From Bacillota bacterium (GTDB lineage: Bacteria > Bacillota > Clostridia > Christensenellales > SZUA-584), in contig JAEXTV010000007.1 in the NCBI GenBank assembly GCA_023406895.1, positions 135,168 to 199,167 on the forward strand: a stretch of DNA of 64,000 nt, in the 5' to 3' direction. Positions 51,027 through 60,395 of this stretch are shown here, piece after piece. Positions within the stretch are counted from its first letter, which is position 1, and every line of letters starts with the position of its first letter. The notes beneath the pieces were generated by a model. That model did no database searches. It was given only the letters and a program-made list of their open reading frames with translations, and was not told where the DNA came from. A program made the translations under genes and the position numbers.

Positions 51027-52184
51027 GTGTTTGTAAAAAGATTTACCGCGCGAGACATGCAGGACGCGATGAAAAAAATCAAAAAAGAGTTCGGCCCTGA
51101 TGCGGTGATTCTCGACAGCAAGGTGGTGCGCGGTAAGGGCATCACGGGGCTTTTTAAAAAGGGCCTTGAGGTGGTGGCTGCCTACGAACCCAAGAGGAGC
51201 TTTGAATCGAATCCGCCCAAGCACCAGCCGCCGGCCGCGCCCGAGCCTGAGGCGCCGGCGGAGACCGAAGCCGCTCCGGTGACAGAAGCCGATTTGAAGA
51301 TCGCGCCGCTTGCGGCACAGATCGAGTCGTTAAAGGGGCTGGTGACGGATATATCCAACCGGATCCGCACGGTTTCGAAAGAAGAATCGGTCCCGCTTCC
51401 CGCTCAGGTGGAGGGGCTCTTCTATGAAATGGTTGAACGGGATGTGAGCGAAAGCATTGCCAAAGAGATTGCCATGCTCACTTTCAGCGTATCGCAAAAA
51501 CAGCCCGTGGAAATGAAGGCGGTGGCCCAGCAGCTAGTGATTGACAGGCTCGGAGAGCCGGTGCCGATTAAGCTGAAAAAATACGCTCAGACCGTGCTGC
51601 TTTTCGCGGGCCCCACAGGGGCGGGAAAAACAACGACGCTCGTGAAGCTGGCGGGCCGGCTCGCGCTCGACCAGAATTTGAGTATCGGGCTTGTGAATAT
51701 GGATACTTACCGTGTGGGCGCGATGGAGCATATGCGCATATACGCCGAGATCATGGACATCCCCATGAAAACCGCATACAATGCCGGCGATTTAAAAGAG
51801 GCAGTTGAGGAGATGGCCGACAGGGATGTGATTTTGATCGACACCGCAGGACGCAGCGTTACAGACCCGTCTTATTGCAAAGAGCTTGAAGAGTATATCG
51901 CCGCCGCTCATGTGGATGAGGTTTACCTTGTGCTCAGTATCGTCACGGGCAACAAGGTTTGCCGCGAAATTATCAGCCACTACGCATTTATCCCCAATTA
52001 CAAGCTGATTGTCACGAAGCTCGATGAAGTGGGCGTATGGGGTAACATACTGAACATTACGGATTATGCGAAGCGGCCGCTTTCGTACGTGACCATGGGG
52101 CAGAATGTTCCTGATGATATCAGTCAGGTGGATTCCGCGATGCTGGCTGAAAATATCGTGGGAAGACATGAGGTCGTGCTATGA
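51027..52184 (+). CDS. flhF: Flagellar placement GTPase FlhF
   Basis: A 385-residue SRP-type GTPase. An N-terminal basic part (KRFTARDMQDAMKKIKKEFGPDA) precedes a Pro/Ala/Glu-rich linker, then the NG domain: GPTGAGKTTTLVKLA (G1), DTYRVGAMEHM and DTAGRS (G3), and VTKLDE (G4). It sets flagellar position and number together with FlhG, which overlaps its end. It starts with GTG immediately after the flhA stop codon; the ribosome binding site is weak, so translation may depend on coupling. Confidence 0.95.
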   Translation: MFVKRFTARDMQDAMKKIKKEFGPDAVILDSKVVRGKGITGLFKKGLEVVAAYEPKRSFESNPPKHQPPAAPEPEAPAETEAAPVTEADLKIAPLAAQIESLKGLVTDISNRIRTVSKEESVPLPAQVEGLFYEMVERDVSESIAKEIAMLTFSVSQKQPVEMKAVAQQLVIDRLGEPVPIKLKKYAQTVLLFAGPTGAGKTTTLVKLAGRLALDQNLSIGLVNMDTYRVGAMEHMRIYAEIMDIPMKTAYNAGDLKEAVEEMADRDVILIDTAGRSVTDPSYCKELEEYIAAAHVDEVYLVLSIVTGNKVCREIISHYAFIPNYKLIVTKLDEVGVWGNILNITDYAKRPLSYVTMGQNVPDDISQVDSAMLAENIVGRHEVVL

Positions 52185-53047
52185 GTGATCAGGCTGAAAG
52201 ACTTCGCATGCTGATGAACATGCAAAAAAGACAAATGAAGATTGTCACTGTCACGAGCGGCAAGGGCGGGGTCGGCAAATCCAGCCTTGCGCTCAATATG
52301 TGTATTGCACTCAACAGGTTCGGGCGGCGGGCTCTGATTATCGACACGGACTTTGGGTTTTCGAATATTGATGTGATGCTCGGTGTGAGAACAAAATATG
52401 ACCTGATGGACGTGATTGACGGCCGAAAAGAGATCGGCGAGATTATAGAAACAGGGCTCGAAGGCGTGCAGTTTATTTCAGGCGGTTCGGGTGTATACGA
52501 GCTGACCAAGCTCGGCCCGTTGCAGCTGATGGGCATAGTGGATAAAGTGCTTTCGCTGGAAAGCGTATGCGACACGATTATCTTTGATACGGGCGCGGGC
52601 ATAAACGACAACACGATGCGGCTGATTCATGCGGGTGACGATACGATTCTTGTGACCACACCGGAACCGACCTCGGTTGTAGACGCGTATGCGCTGCTGA
52701 AAATCGTCAATGAGCAGGGCGTCCATCCGAATGTCAGCCTTGTGCTCAATAAGGTTGAAGACAAAAGAGAAGCCGTTTCCGTGATGGACGGGCTGGTTCG
52801 AATTGTGGAGAAAAACACGGAAGTCAAAATGAAAAAGCTGGGTGTGATATCGCGCGATCCCTATATGCTCAGCGCGGTAAAAAAACAGGTCCCGATACTT
52901 GTCAGCCATCCGCAATGTGCGGCATCAACCGACATCAACCAAATTGTAAGCGCTTTCCTTGATATTCCTGTTCCGGAGCGCAAAAAGCCAGGGCTTGCGG
53001 GTTTTCTGGATCGATTTATTTTGAGAAGCGATATGACAAAGGAGTAA
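52181..53047 (+). CDS. flhG: MinD-like ATPase FlhG (YlxH/FleN)
   Basis: A 288-residue ParA/MinD-family ATPase with the deviant Walker A SGKGGVGKSSLALN and FDTGAGIND as the Walker B area. The N-terminal DQAERLR is the activation motif that stimulates the FlhF GTPase. The amphipathic tail end (FLDRFILR) fits the membrane-targeting helix. It limits flagellar number. It overlaps flhF (ATGA). Confidence 0.95.
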   Translation: MSDQAERLRMLMNMQKRQMKIVTVTSGKGGVGKSSLALNMCIALNRFGRRALIIDTDFGFSNIDVMLGVRTKYDLMDVIDGRKEIGEIIETGLEGVQFISGGSGVYELTKLGPLQLMGIVDKVLSLESVCDTIIFDTGAGINDNTMRLIHAGDDTILVTTPEPTSVVDAYALLKIVNEQGVHPNVSLVLNKVEDKREAVSVMDGLVRIVEKNTEVKMKKLGVISRDPYMLSAVKKQVPILVSHPQCAASTDINQIVSAFLDIPVPERKKPGLAGFLDRFILRSDMTKE

Positions 53048-53051
53048 CAGT

Positions 53052-53708
53052 GTGCATTTTGATGAGATTGTAACGGTTGGGGAACTCATGGAGCTGCAAA
53101 TCGGTGACCTTGCCGTGAAAACAAAGCTGCAGGACCTGTTGGATAATCGCCGCTTTACGGTGTTTCATCCGACGTTAAAAGGGGTACCTATCCCATTAAC
53201 AAGGCAAGACTATGTGAAGATTTGTTTTTACCGCTCAAACGGCGTGTTCTCGTTTGAGGCAAAAATCATCGATTGGTATGTAAAAAAACATCTGCAGCTG
53301 TGCGAGCTTGAAGCCGTCACCGAGGTCTCTAAGTTCCAGCGCCGTAAGAGCTTTCGCCTGCCAATTATGCTCAATGTCACGTTAAGGCGGCTGGACGGGG
53401 ACGAGGAAGAGCAAAACAAGATATATAAAGGCAGGACGGTAGATATCTCTGAGGACGGTATGCTCTTGAGCTGTTTCCACAGCTTTCCGAACGGGACGCC
53501 GATCAGTGCCGAAATCAAGCTGCCGGACATGCAAACCAGGGTTTTCAAAACCGAAGTATTAAGATGTGAAACACCATTTAACGATAATGATCCTCACAAC
53601 ATGGTGCTGTTGTTCTTGAATTGTTCGCAGCACGACCGCACCTTTCTGGCACGCTTTATCATGCGTCAGCAGATCATTGCCAGAAAAAAAAGAGGATCTG
53701 GGAAGTGA
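53052..53708 (+). CDS. PilZ-domain flagellar brake protein (YcgR/YpfA-like)
   Basis: A 218-residue protein with an N-terminal YcgR-like domain (about 5-90) and a C-terminal PilZ domain. The c-di-GMP motifs are intact: RxxxR at Arg98-Arg102 in QRRKSFRLP, and DxSxxG at 131-136 (DISEDG). On binding c-di-GMP such proteins slow or stop the motor (YcgR in enterics, DgrA/MotI in Bacillus). It lies between flhG and sigD, as commonly seen in Clostridia. It starts with GTG after AAAGGAG. Confidence 0.92.
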   Translation: MHFDEIVTVGELMELQIGDLAVKTKLQDLLDNRRFTVFHPTLKGVPIPLTRQDYVKICFYRSNGVFSFEAKIIDWYVKKHLQLCELEAVTEVSKFQRRKSFRLPIMLNVTLRRLDGDEEEQNKIYKGRTVDISEDGMLLSCFHSFPNGTPISAEIKLPDMQTRVFKTEVLRCETPFNDNDPHNMVLLFLNCSQHDRTFLARFIMRQQIIARKKRGSGK

Positions 53709-53712
53709 GAAC

Positions 53713-54504
53713 ATGAACGTAGGCTCTGATGTGCATCAGGTATGGGAACGATACACAAAAGAAAAAACAATTGAGCTCAAAAATGAGTTGGTTCTGCATT
53801 ATTTGCCGCAGGTGAAAAGCATTGTGCTGCGTCTGATGCCAACCTATAAGGCATACAGCAATTACGATGATATGTTAAGCTGCGGAATTTTAGGGTTGAT
53901 GGATGCTATAGAAAAGTATGATCTGCGGCGCGATGTCAAGTTTGAATATTATGCGGCGATGCGGATTAAAGGCGAGATTATTGACAGCATACGCAAACAG
54001 GACTGGGCACCCACGAGCCTTCGGCGTAAAATCAAAGCCATCAGCAATGCCTATTTTGAGCTCGAAAACCGGTATGGACGCGAACCCTCTGACAAAGAAG
54101 TGGCGCAGCATCTTGAAATGGACGAAGACGAGCTGCAAAGTGCGCTGGGAAAATCACAGATGTTCAACATCATTCATTTTGAGGAAATGATACAAAATGA
54201 TATGTGGGAGCAGTCCATTCAAACGCAGTCCGGATCTCTTGAAGAAGAGGTTGAAGGCAAGGAGATGGTTGAGATTCTCGGGGGCATCATCGATAATTTG
54301 CCTGAGAAGGAAAAGCTGGTTATCACGCTTTATTACTACGAAGAGATGACATTAAAAGAGATTGCCGCCGTGCTTGGTGTGTCGGAATCCAGAGTCTCTC
54401 AGATTCACTCCAAAGCGGTGATGAAAATGAGATATAAGATGCAGTATGCGGGTATTTATGAGGGTGCCGGCATACATACAGAAAAAAAGATAATGGAGAA
54501 TTAA
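53713..54504 (+). CDS. sigD: RNA polymerase sigma factor sigma-D/FliA (WhiG family)
   Basis: A 263-residue sigma-28 factor. Region 2 includes NYDDMLSCGILGLMDAIEKYDL and the -10-reading VKFEYYAAMRIKGEIIDSIR; region 4 ends with YEEMTLKEIAAVLGVSESRVSQIHSKA. ATG 53713 follows GGGAAGTGA; an upstream in-frame TTG inside the PilZ gene is less likely. It drives late flagellar genes and is held by FlgM (57142). Sigma-D-like promoters are seen before flgF and flagellin. Confidence 0.95.
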   Translation: MNVGSDVHQVWERYTKEKTIELKNELVLHYLPQVKSIVLRLMPTYKAYSNYDDMLSCGILGLMDAIEKYDLRRDVKFEYYAAMRIKGEIIDSIRKQDWAPTSLRRKIKAISNAYFELENRYGREPSDKEVAQHLEMDEDELQSALGKSQMFNIIHFEEMIQNDMWEQSIQTQSGSLEEEVEGKEMVEILGGIIDNLPEKEKLVITLYYYEEMTLKEIAAVLGVSESRVSQIHSKAVMKMRYKMQYAGIYEGAGIHTEKKIMEN

Positions 54505-54508
54505 AGAG

Positions 54509-55084
54509 ATGGATTTATCAGCTTATTTGTTTGTGACATACGTTTTCTTGCTGCTTTCCGTAACGATATGGCTGCTTGGCAGAGTGTTAAAAAAGAGCAA
54601 AAAGGCAAGAGAGATTGATAAAGCCAGCTATGAGAAAGAACAAAAGCTTTTTACGCTCTACCAGAATGTGGAGGATATGCTTGCCAGCTTTGAGGAATAC
54701 GTGGAGGAGACACAAAACGAGGCGGACAAAAACATGGCCGAGATGAAAAGGATGCTCGAAGATGTCAAGCAACTTGCGCAAACGCTTAAAACCGGCAGTT
54801 CACCTGCCGAGAGCAAAGAGCCGGCGGTGATGGCTCCAATGGAAAAACAGGAGGAGCCCGCGGCCGAGCGAATCGAAAGCCTGCATCTCGTTGCGCCGGT
54901 GCCTCTCAAAATACCGGATCAGCCCGCGCGGCCCGCGGCCTACAAAATGTCCAGAACCGGCAGCAGGGTGCTTGAGCTTCGGGCAAACGGTATGGATCAA
55001 AATCAAATTGCCAAACATCTGGGCATATCTATAAGAGAAGTATCGCTGGCAATGAAAATAGCCGGAGCCGGAGAAGATAAATAA
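54509..55084 (+). CDS. SwrB/YlxL-like membrane protein with C-terminal helix-turn-helix (DUF6115)
   Basis: A 191-residue protein. It has one N-terminal membrane segment (about 5-24), a charged coiled-coil region (30-95), a Glu/Pro-rich linker and a short C-terminal helix-turn-helix: RTGSRVLELRANGMDQNQIAKHLGISIREV. The gene after sigD in Bacillus is swrB, a single-pass protein that promotes basal-body maturation. Position and architecture agree. The helix-turn-helix at the tail suggests a protein- or DNA-contact role that is not established. Confidence 0.7.
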   Translation: MDLSAYLFVTYVFLLLSVTIWLLGRVLKKSKKAREIDKASYEKEQKLFTLYQNVEDMLASFEEYVEETQNEADKNMAEMKRMLEDVKQLAQTLKTGSSPAESKEPAVMAPMEKQEEPAAERIESLHLVAPVPLKIPDQPARPAAYKMSRTGSRVLELRANGMDQNQIAKHLGISIREVSLAMKIAGAGEDK

Positions 55085-55089
55085 AGCTC

Positions 55090-55117
55090 TAAAGTGGGAT
55101 GCCATATGTACCGATAA
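55090..55117 (+). promoter_or_regulatory. Sigma-D promoter upstream of the flgF/flgG genes
   Basis: TAAA (55090-55093), 16 bases, ACCGATAA (55110-55117) closely fits the sigma-28 consensus TAAA-N15-GCCGATAA. It is about 65 bases before the first rod gene and just after the SwrB-like gene. Confidence 0.65.
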
Positions 55118-55180
55118 ATAGTATGTAGGGTTTTGCGGCGAAAATATCGGCGTGAGCCCGAAAGACTATAAGGAGGCTGT

Positions 55181-55936
55181 ATGATTCGCAGTTTCTATAT
55201 TGCCGGTACGGCAATGGCCACCCAAGCGGACAGGATGGATGTCCTGACAAACAACCTGACGAATGTTGATACAACGGGATACAAAAAAGACAAGCTGATT
55301 TCCCGTTCGTTTTCCGATGTGCTGATGGAGCGCCTTAACGACCCTTACGTGATCAGCGCAACAAACCAGATTGGTATGCAGAACAACGGTATACACATTG
55401 ACGAGATCGTGACGGATTTCAGCCAGAGCGGTTTTGAGGAAACAGCACGGCCTTCCGACTTGGCACTGGAAGGAGCGGGCTTTTTTGTGGTGGAAACACC
55501 GCAGGGTGATATGTATACGCGCGACGGCAATTTCTTTGTGAATGCGCAGGGAGACCTCGTGAACGCCGACGGCCATTATGTAGCCGGGACGAACGGACAT
55601 ATCCGCGTTGGTGCCGCGGATTTTGCGGTCAACGCTGCGGGTGAAGTCATTGTGGGCGGACAGATTGTCAACAGGGTGAGGCTCGCCGCGTTCGATGATT
55701 TAACTGGCCTGCGAAAAAGTGCGAACAACCTTTATACCAACTATACGAATCAGCCGGTGCGAACACCTGCAGAGATTAACGTGAAACAGGGGTACCTTGA
55801 AACATCCAATGTGGATACCGCAGAGGAGATGGTGCGCATGCTCGAACTCACGCGCTCTTTCAGTTTCAATCAGCGCGTTCTTTCCATGGTGGATCAGTCT
55901 CTCCAAAAAACGGTCAACGAAGTAGGAAGGGTTTAA
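55181..55936 (+). CDS. flgF: Flagellar distal rod protein, FlgF/FlgG family (first copy)
   Basis: A 251-residue protein with the rod N-terminus (MDVLTNNLTNVDTTGYKKD), a central beta region with GAGFFVVETPQGDMYTRDGNF, and a C-terminus with YLETSNVDTAEEMVRMLELTR. Both this and the next gene belong to the FlgF/FlgG group; by order this is most likely FlgF. AAGGAGG precedes the ATG. It follows a sigma-D-like promoter. Confidence 0.88.
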   Translation: MIRSFYIAGTAMATQADRMDVLTNNLTNVDTTGYKKDKLISRSFSDVLMERLNDPYVISATNQIGMQNNGIHIDEIVTDFSQSGFEETARPSDLALEGAGFFVVETPQGDMYTRDGNFFVNAQGDLVNADGHYVAGTNGHIRVGAADFAVNAAGEVIVGGQIVNRVRLAAFDDLTGLRKSANNLYTNYTNQPVRTPAEINVKQGYLETSNVDTAEEMVRMLELTRSFSFNQRVLSMVDQSLQKTVNEVGRV

Positions 55937-55939
55937 ACA

Positions 55940-56692
55940 ATGCAAGCGTTATATACAGCCAAACTTGGGCTTCAGGCTCAGCAGCAGCGTGTGAATATTA
56001 TAGGAAACAACATCGCCAACAGCCAGACAACCGCGTATAAGGGGCAGCGTGTCGATTTTAAAGACGCGCTGTATACCGCGATGATCAATCCGGCTGATAC
56101 GCAGAGCACGGCAAATTTGCAGCAAGGCTGCGGAACACTCGTTGCATCCACGCCAAGGAACTTTGTTCAGGGTGAGCCGGAAATGACGGGTTATGCGCTC
56201 GATTTTTTCATTGACGGAGACGGGTTTTTCACGGTTTCTGATGGCCTTGGCGGCGTGATATATACACGCAACGGTAATTTCAGCGTATCGGGTGAAGAAG
56301 ACAGCGCTTATCTCACAACACCGTCCGGCCAATATGTATTGGACATCAATATGAACCGCATCAAGCTGCCTGCTGATGTATCAATGGTGGAACTGAGCCC
56401 GGAAGGCGTTTTGTCAGCGAATGATACGGTTCTTGGGACGTTGAACCTTGTTGATTTCCCAAATAAGGATGGCTTGCTGCTTGTGGGTGAAGGGTGTTAT
56501 ATTGAATCTGCATCATCGGGGGCGGCAGTAAAATCGGCAGCGACTGTCCGTTCGGGGGTCTTGGAAGCGTCCAATGTGAACTTGTCAGTAGAGACGACCC
56601 GGCTGATCCGCGCACAGAGGGCTTTTTCTCTGGCTTCCCGCGCCATCACATCGTGGAATGATATGGCTGAAAAAGTTTATAATTTACGATAG
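55940..56692 (+). CDS. flgG: Flagellar distal rod protein, FlgF/FlgG family (second copy)
   Basis: A 250-residue paralog of the preceding gene, starting 3 nt after its stop codon. It has NIIGNNIANSQTTAYKGQRVD at the N-terminus, DGDGFFTVSDGLGGVIYTRNGNF in the middle and LEASNVNLSVETTRLIRAQRAF near the end. By order it is the FlgG candidate, although the DTTGY motif typical of FlgG is here SQTTAY. The assignment of F versus G within the pair is uncertain. Confidence 0.82.
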   Translation: MQALYTAKLGLQAQQQRVNIIGNNIANSQTTAYKGQRVDFKDALYTAMINPADTQSTANLQQGCGTLVASTPRNFVQGEPEMTGYALDFFIDGDGFFTVSDGLGGVIYTRNGNFSVSGEEDSAYLTTPSGQYVLDINMNRIKLPADVSMVELSPEGVLSANDTVLGTLNLVDFPNKDGLLLVGEGCYIESASSGAAVKSAATVRSGVLEASNVNLSVETTRLIRAQRAFSLASRAITSWNDMAEKVYNLR

Positions 56693-56711
56693 ATAGAACA
56701 GGAGTTTAAAT

Positions 56712-57119
56712 ATGGCGTTAACGGTTTCTCAATGTAAGAAATGTGCAAGGCTGTATCAACCCCTTGGAAACGCACCATACTGCCCCACGTGTATGGAAGA
56801 AATGGAAAGCAAATTTGATTTGGTAAAGGCATACATTTATGAGCACCCATCGGCGAATGCGGTGGAAATTTCTCAGGAAACAGGTGTGCCCGAAAAGGAT
56901 ATTTTTTATTTTTTAAAAGAGGGGCGTCTATCGGTTTCGGAGAACAGCGGCATGCTGCTTTGCGAGAGCTGCGGGCGGTCGATAACAACCGGCAGATTTT
57001 GCGATTCGTGCAAAAAGCATCTGGAAAGAGAACTCAGTTCAACACTCAGTGAAGCGATACAGAAGAAGAGCCATTCATCGGGGCTGGGCAAGATGCACGT
57101 GAATATTCATGACAGGTAA
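56712..57119 (+). CDS. yvyF: YvyF-type flagellar protein with zinc knuckles
   Basis: The 135-residue protein begins with a CxxC...CxxC zinc site (CKKCARLYQPLGNAPYCPTC) and has a second one at CESCGRS...FCDSC. A helix-turn-helix-like stretch lies between them (AVEISQETGVPEKDIFYFL). It fits the YvyF/FliT-regulator family found just before flgM in Firmicutes, and flgM follows 22 nt later. It may regulate flagellar gene expression; its mechanism is not known. Confidence 0.88.
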   Translation: MALTVSQCKKCARLYQPLGNAPYCPTCMEEMESKFDLVKAYIYEHPSANAVEISQETGVPEKDIFYFLKEGRLSVSENSGMLLCESCGRSITTGRFCDSCKKHLERELSSTLSEAIQKKSHSSGLGKMHVNIHDR

Positions 57120-57141
57120 TTATTTTTCGAGGTGATGATAT

Positions 57142-57414
57142 ATGAAAGTGAATTCTGTGAATCCAAGCGAACTCTTAAGGCAGTATGCTGTTCGGCCGAA
57201 AATGGCGGTGGAGCAGCACCCATCCGTATCAGATAAAACGGAGCTGACAGAGGGCGCAAAAACATTTTCTGCGGCACTCATGGCGGCGCAGGAATTGATG
57301 GATACGCGGACATCTCAGCAGGTGGCGCGTATCAACGATATAACGGAGCAGATTAAAAACGGGACGTATTCTGTTTCCGGATCTAAAGTTGCCGAAAAGA
57401 TTATCGGACAGTAA
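57142..57414 (+). CDS. flgM: Anti-sigma-D factor FlgM
   Basis: A 90-residue protein with a disordered N-terminal half and the C-terminal sigma-binding helices (VARINDITEQIKNGTYSVSG, then VAEKIIGQ). It binds sigma-D until the hook is complete and it is exported or otherwise removed. It lies in the standard yvyF-flgM-flgN-flgK order. GAGGTGATGAT precedes the ATG. Confidence 0.92.
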   Translation: MKVNSVNPSELLRQYAVRPKMAVEQHPSVSDKTELTEGAKTFSAALMAAQELMDTRTSQQVARINDITEQIKNGTYSVSGSKVAEKIIGQ

Positions 57415-57432
57415 CCAAGGAGGCCTTGTGAA

Positions 57433-57933
57433 GTGATCAGGGTATTGAATGCGCTCAAATCGGTGCTGGTGCTTGAGACGGTGGAATACAAACAGATGCT
57501 GGCCCTAGCTGCCGAAAAAAAAGACGTGCTGTTTAAAAACGATGTGCCGCGCCTAGAGCTTATTGTGGCACGAGAAATGACCGTGCTTAAAAGAATAAAA
57601 CAGCTCGAGACAGAGCGTGAAGCGCTGATTGCAAAGGTGGCAATGTTAAGCCACAGGCCCAAAAGCACGATGCGGTTATCCGATATGATTGATATGCTGG
57701 ATGGAGATTTGCGTGCTGAATTTATACAGATTCGTGAAGAGCTTTCAGACGTTGTTTTGCAGCTAAAAAACAGCAATCAAGCCAATAAGGGGCTCATTGA
57801 AACGCAGCTTCAATACGCGAGCTTTTGCGTGAACCTGATGTCAGGGCACACGGGGCCGCTCAGCACATATTCGAACGCCGGCCAAATGAATGACAAAGAA
57901 GAAGCGACTTTTTTAATAGATCAGTCGATTTGA
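57433..57933 (+). CDS. flgN: Flagellar chaperone FlgN
   Basis: A 166-residue helical protein (LVLETVEYKQMLALAAEKKDVL near the start) in the flgN place directly before flgK and flgL, whose products it escorts. It starts with GTG after AAGGAGG. The C-terminal end resembles the FlgK-binding helix and polar tail. Confidence 0.85.
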   Translation: MIRVLNALKSVLVLETVEYKQMLALAAEKKDVLFKNDVPRLELIVAREMTVLKRIKQLETEREALIAKVAMLSHRPKSTMRLSDMIDMLDGDLRAEFIQIREELSDVVLQLKNSNQANKGLIETQLQYASFCVNLMSGHTGPLSTYSNAGQMNDKEEATFLIDQSI

Positions 57934-57944
57934 AGGTGATATAG

Positions 57945-59411
57945 ATGTCAAGCTTATTTTACGGTTTGGAAATTGCGAAGACGGGACTCAATGTGAGCCA
58001 GCAGGGCATCAGCCTGACGGGCCATAATATTGCCAATGCCAATACCGTCGGCTATACGCGCCAGCGTATTATACAGAACAGCATTGACCCGAGCAACACC
58101 CTGAGCCGGATTTCCAGTGTGAATAAAGGAACGCTCGGCGGCGGCGTTGCCGTGACGATGATTGATCAAGTTCGCAGCGATTATCTCGACCGGCAGTACC
58201 GTCATGAGAACGCGACGCTGGGCAACTACACGACGAAGGCTGAAGAGCTTGATTATGTGGAAACAGTGATGAACGAGCTGTCTAAAAACGGCCTTTCCGC
58301 GACAATGGCGGATTTTTTCAACAGCCTCAGCGAACTGTCCGGCGATCCGGTTAACGATGAGATTCGGACAAGCGTTCAGCAGAACGCACAGAAGATGATT
58401 GAATCATTCCATCACTATTATAATCAGCTGACCGGCTTACAAAGCACATATAACGAAAACATGAAAGTCACGGTCACGGATATCAACGATTTGCTGACAT
58501 CAATTGCGAGCTATAACGAGCAAATCACCGCCTTTGAGCTTTCGGGAGAACAAGCCAACGACCTTCGTGACAAACGCAATTTATTGCTCGACGATTTATC
58601 TGAGCTCATCAATATTGAATATCATATCAACGCGGATAACGAACTGATCGTCACCTGCGGAGGGACAGAGCTGATCAACCACACATCGGCGACATTGCTT
58701 GAAACGAGCGTGAATGCAACGACCGGCTTCTATGATATCTTCTACGAAGGAACGACAACGGGTTTTGATTACACTGACGGCAAGCTGATGGCGTACAAGA
58801 ATTTACGGGATGGGAATACCTCAAGCAATATCGGTATGCCTTACATCATCAATAACTTAAACAGGCTCGCGAGAAGCCTCGCCGAAGAGTTCAACGCGAT
58901 CCATGAGACGGGCTATACCAAACCGATTGGCGCGGCAGCGTCGCAGACGGGCGTAAGTTTCTTTGAGATACCGACAGGCGGATACGGCAACATCACGGCC
59001 GGAAACCTTTCGCTGTCTGCCCCGGTGCTGGCCAACGTCAGAAATATTGCGGCGTCGGGTGTGGCGGTGACAGCCACGAATTCAGGTAATAATTCAATTG
59101 CGCTTGTGCTCGCCGAGTTGTCCTCGCGAACCGATATGACCGACGTCGGCAATTTTGAGGAATATTTGAACAGCGTGGTTGTGGAGCTGGGTATTGCGAG
59201 TTCCACGGCACAAACGCTGAGCGCCAGCCAACAGGCTATTGTAGATAATCTGGCATCTAGAAAGGAGTCCATCTCCGGCGTTTCGCTTGATGAGGAGATG
59301 GTTCAGATGATGACATACCAGCATGCTTACAGTGCGGCTTCACGTGTGCTGTCAGCGCTGGATGAGGCGCTCGAGGTTTTGATTAACCGGACCGGCAAGG
59401 TCGGTCTGTAA
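57945..59411 (+). CDS. flgK: Flagellar hook-associated protein 1, FlgK
   Basis: The 488-residue junction protein has the N-terminal rod-like motif NVSQQGISLTGHNIANANTVGYTRQ and the C-terminal GVSLDEEMVQMMTYQHAYSAASRVL. The middle is variable with long helices (STYNENMKVTVTDINDLL). The length fits a compact FlgK (450-550). It joins hook to filament with FlgL. AAGGTGATATAG precedes the ATG. Confidence 0.95.
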   Translation: MSSLFYGLEIAKTGLNVSQQGISLTGHNIANANTVGYTRQRIIQNSIDPSNTLSRISSVNKGTLGGGVAVTMIDQVRSDYLDRQYRHENATLGNYTTKAEELDYVETVMNELSKNGLSATMADFFNSLSELSGDPVNDEIRTSVQQNAQKMIESFHHYYNQLTGLQSTYNENMKVTVTDINDLLTSIASYNEQITAFELSGEQANDLRDKRNLLLDDLSELINIEYHINADNELIVTCGGTELINHTSATLLETSVNATTGFYDIFYEGTTTGFDYTDGKLMAYKNLRDGNTSSNIGMPYIINNLNRLARSLAEEFNAIHETGYTKPIGAAASQTGVSFFEIPTGGYGNITAGNLSLSAPVLANVRNIAASGVAVTATNSGNNSIALVLAELSSRTDMTDVGNFEEYLNSVVVELGIASSTAQTLSASQQAIVDNLASRKESISGVSLDEEMVQMMTYQHAYSAASRVLSALDEALEVLINRTGKVGL

Positions 59412-59432
59412 CGAGCGGGGGAGGAGTAACCG

Positions 59433-60368
59433 ATGAGAGTAACAAATAGCATGCTGCTCAGCAATTACTTAAAAAACATCAACAACAATCTGAACTCCGT
59501 GGGCGAAATGCAGCAGCAAATGGCCACGGGCAAAAGAATCAATAAAATTTCGGATGACCCGATCGGTGCGATTTCGAGCATGCAGGTGCGCTCAAAGATA
59601 TATAAGACTGAGCAGTACCAAAAGAATGTGGACAAAGCGCTATCCTGGCTGGACGAATCGGAATCATCGGTGCTCGAAGTCAACGAGGTGCTCAAAACCG
59701 CCTATGAAACCGCGGTGAATCAGTCGACCGGAACAATGGATCCGCAGGATAAGAAGGCGGCGGCAGAGCTGATTGCCCAGCTGCGCGATCATCTTGTTTC
59801 TGTGGGCAATGCAAAATCGGGCGATAAATATATTTTCGGCGGTTACAATGTAACCAACGCGCCGTTTGAAGTGAACGCAGCAGGGGATATACTGTATAAC
59901 GGCCGCGATTTGACAGATGAGACCGATCCGGTGCTGGCGGGTATGGCTGATGAGAGCATCAGTTATGCGGTCGGGTTCAATATCACGCTTGGGGTATCGA
60001 TCAACGGGGCACAGCTTTTCGGCACGGGTGATGATAACCTTTACACCATACTCGACAACTTTTACAATGCGCTCAACAGCGATGCCCCGGCCAGTGAGCT
60101 GAGCGGCTATATCACAAAGCTGCAGGATGCGCAAAGCAATGTTCTCTCGATTGAAGCCGAAATTGGGGGCAAAACAAACCGGCTTGAGCTGATACAGAAC
60201 CGGTTTGAAGATGATATACTCACATACACGGACCGAAAATCGAAGATTGAGGACGTGGATGAGGCGGATGCCATCATGAACTATAAAATGGCGGAAACCG
60301 TGTATCAGGCATCGCTGCAGATTGGCAGCAACATTATCCAGCTGTCGCTGGTGGATTTCCTAAAATAA
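59433..60368 (+). CDS. flgL: Flagellar hook-associated protein 3, FlgL
   Basis: A 311-residue flagellin-like junction protein. N-terminal MRVTNSMLLSNYLKNINNN, the MATGKRINKISDDPIGAISSMQVRS segment and the C-terminal EAAIGGKTNRLELIQNRFED-like region (AEIGGKTNRLE) match FlgL. GGGGGAGGAG precedes the ATG, 21 nt after flgK. Confidence 0.95.
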   Translation: MRVTNSMLLSNYLKNINNNLNSVGEMQQQMATGKRINKISDDPIGAISSMQVRSKIYKTEQYQKNVDKALSWLDESESSVLEVNEVLKTAYETAVNQSTGTMDPQDKKAAAELIAQLRDHLVSVGNAKSGDKYIFGGYNVTNAPFEVNAAGDILYNGRDLTDETDPVLAGMADESISYAVGFNITLGVSINGAQLFGTGDDNLYTILDNFYNALNSDAPASELSGYITKLQDAQSNVLSIEAEIGGKTNRLELIQNRFEDDILTYTDRKSKIEDVDEADAIMNYKMAETVYQASLQIGSNIIQLSLVDFLK

Positions 60369-60395
60369 TGGGGAAAGAAAAAGGAGGGCAAATTT

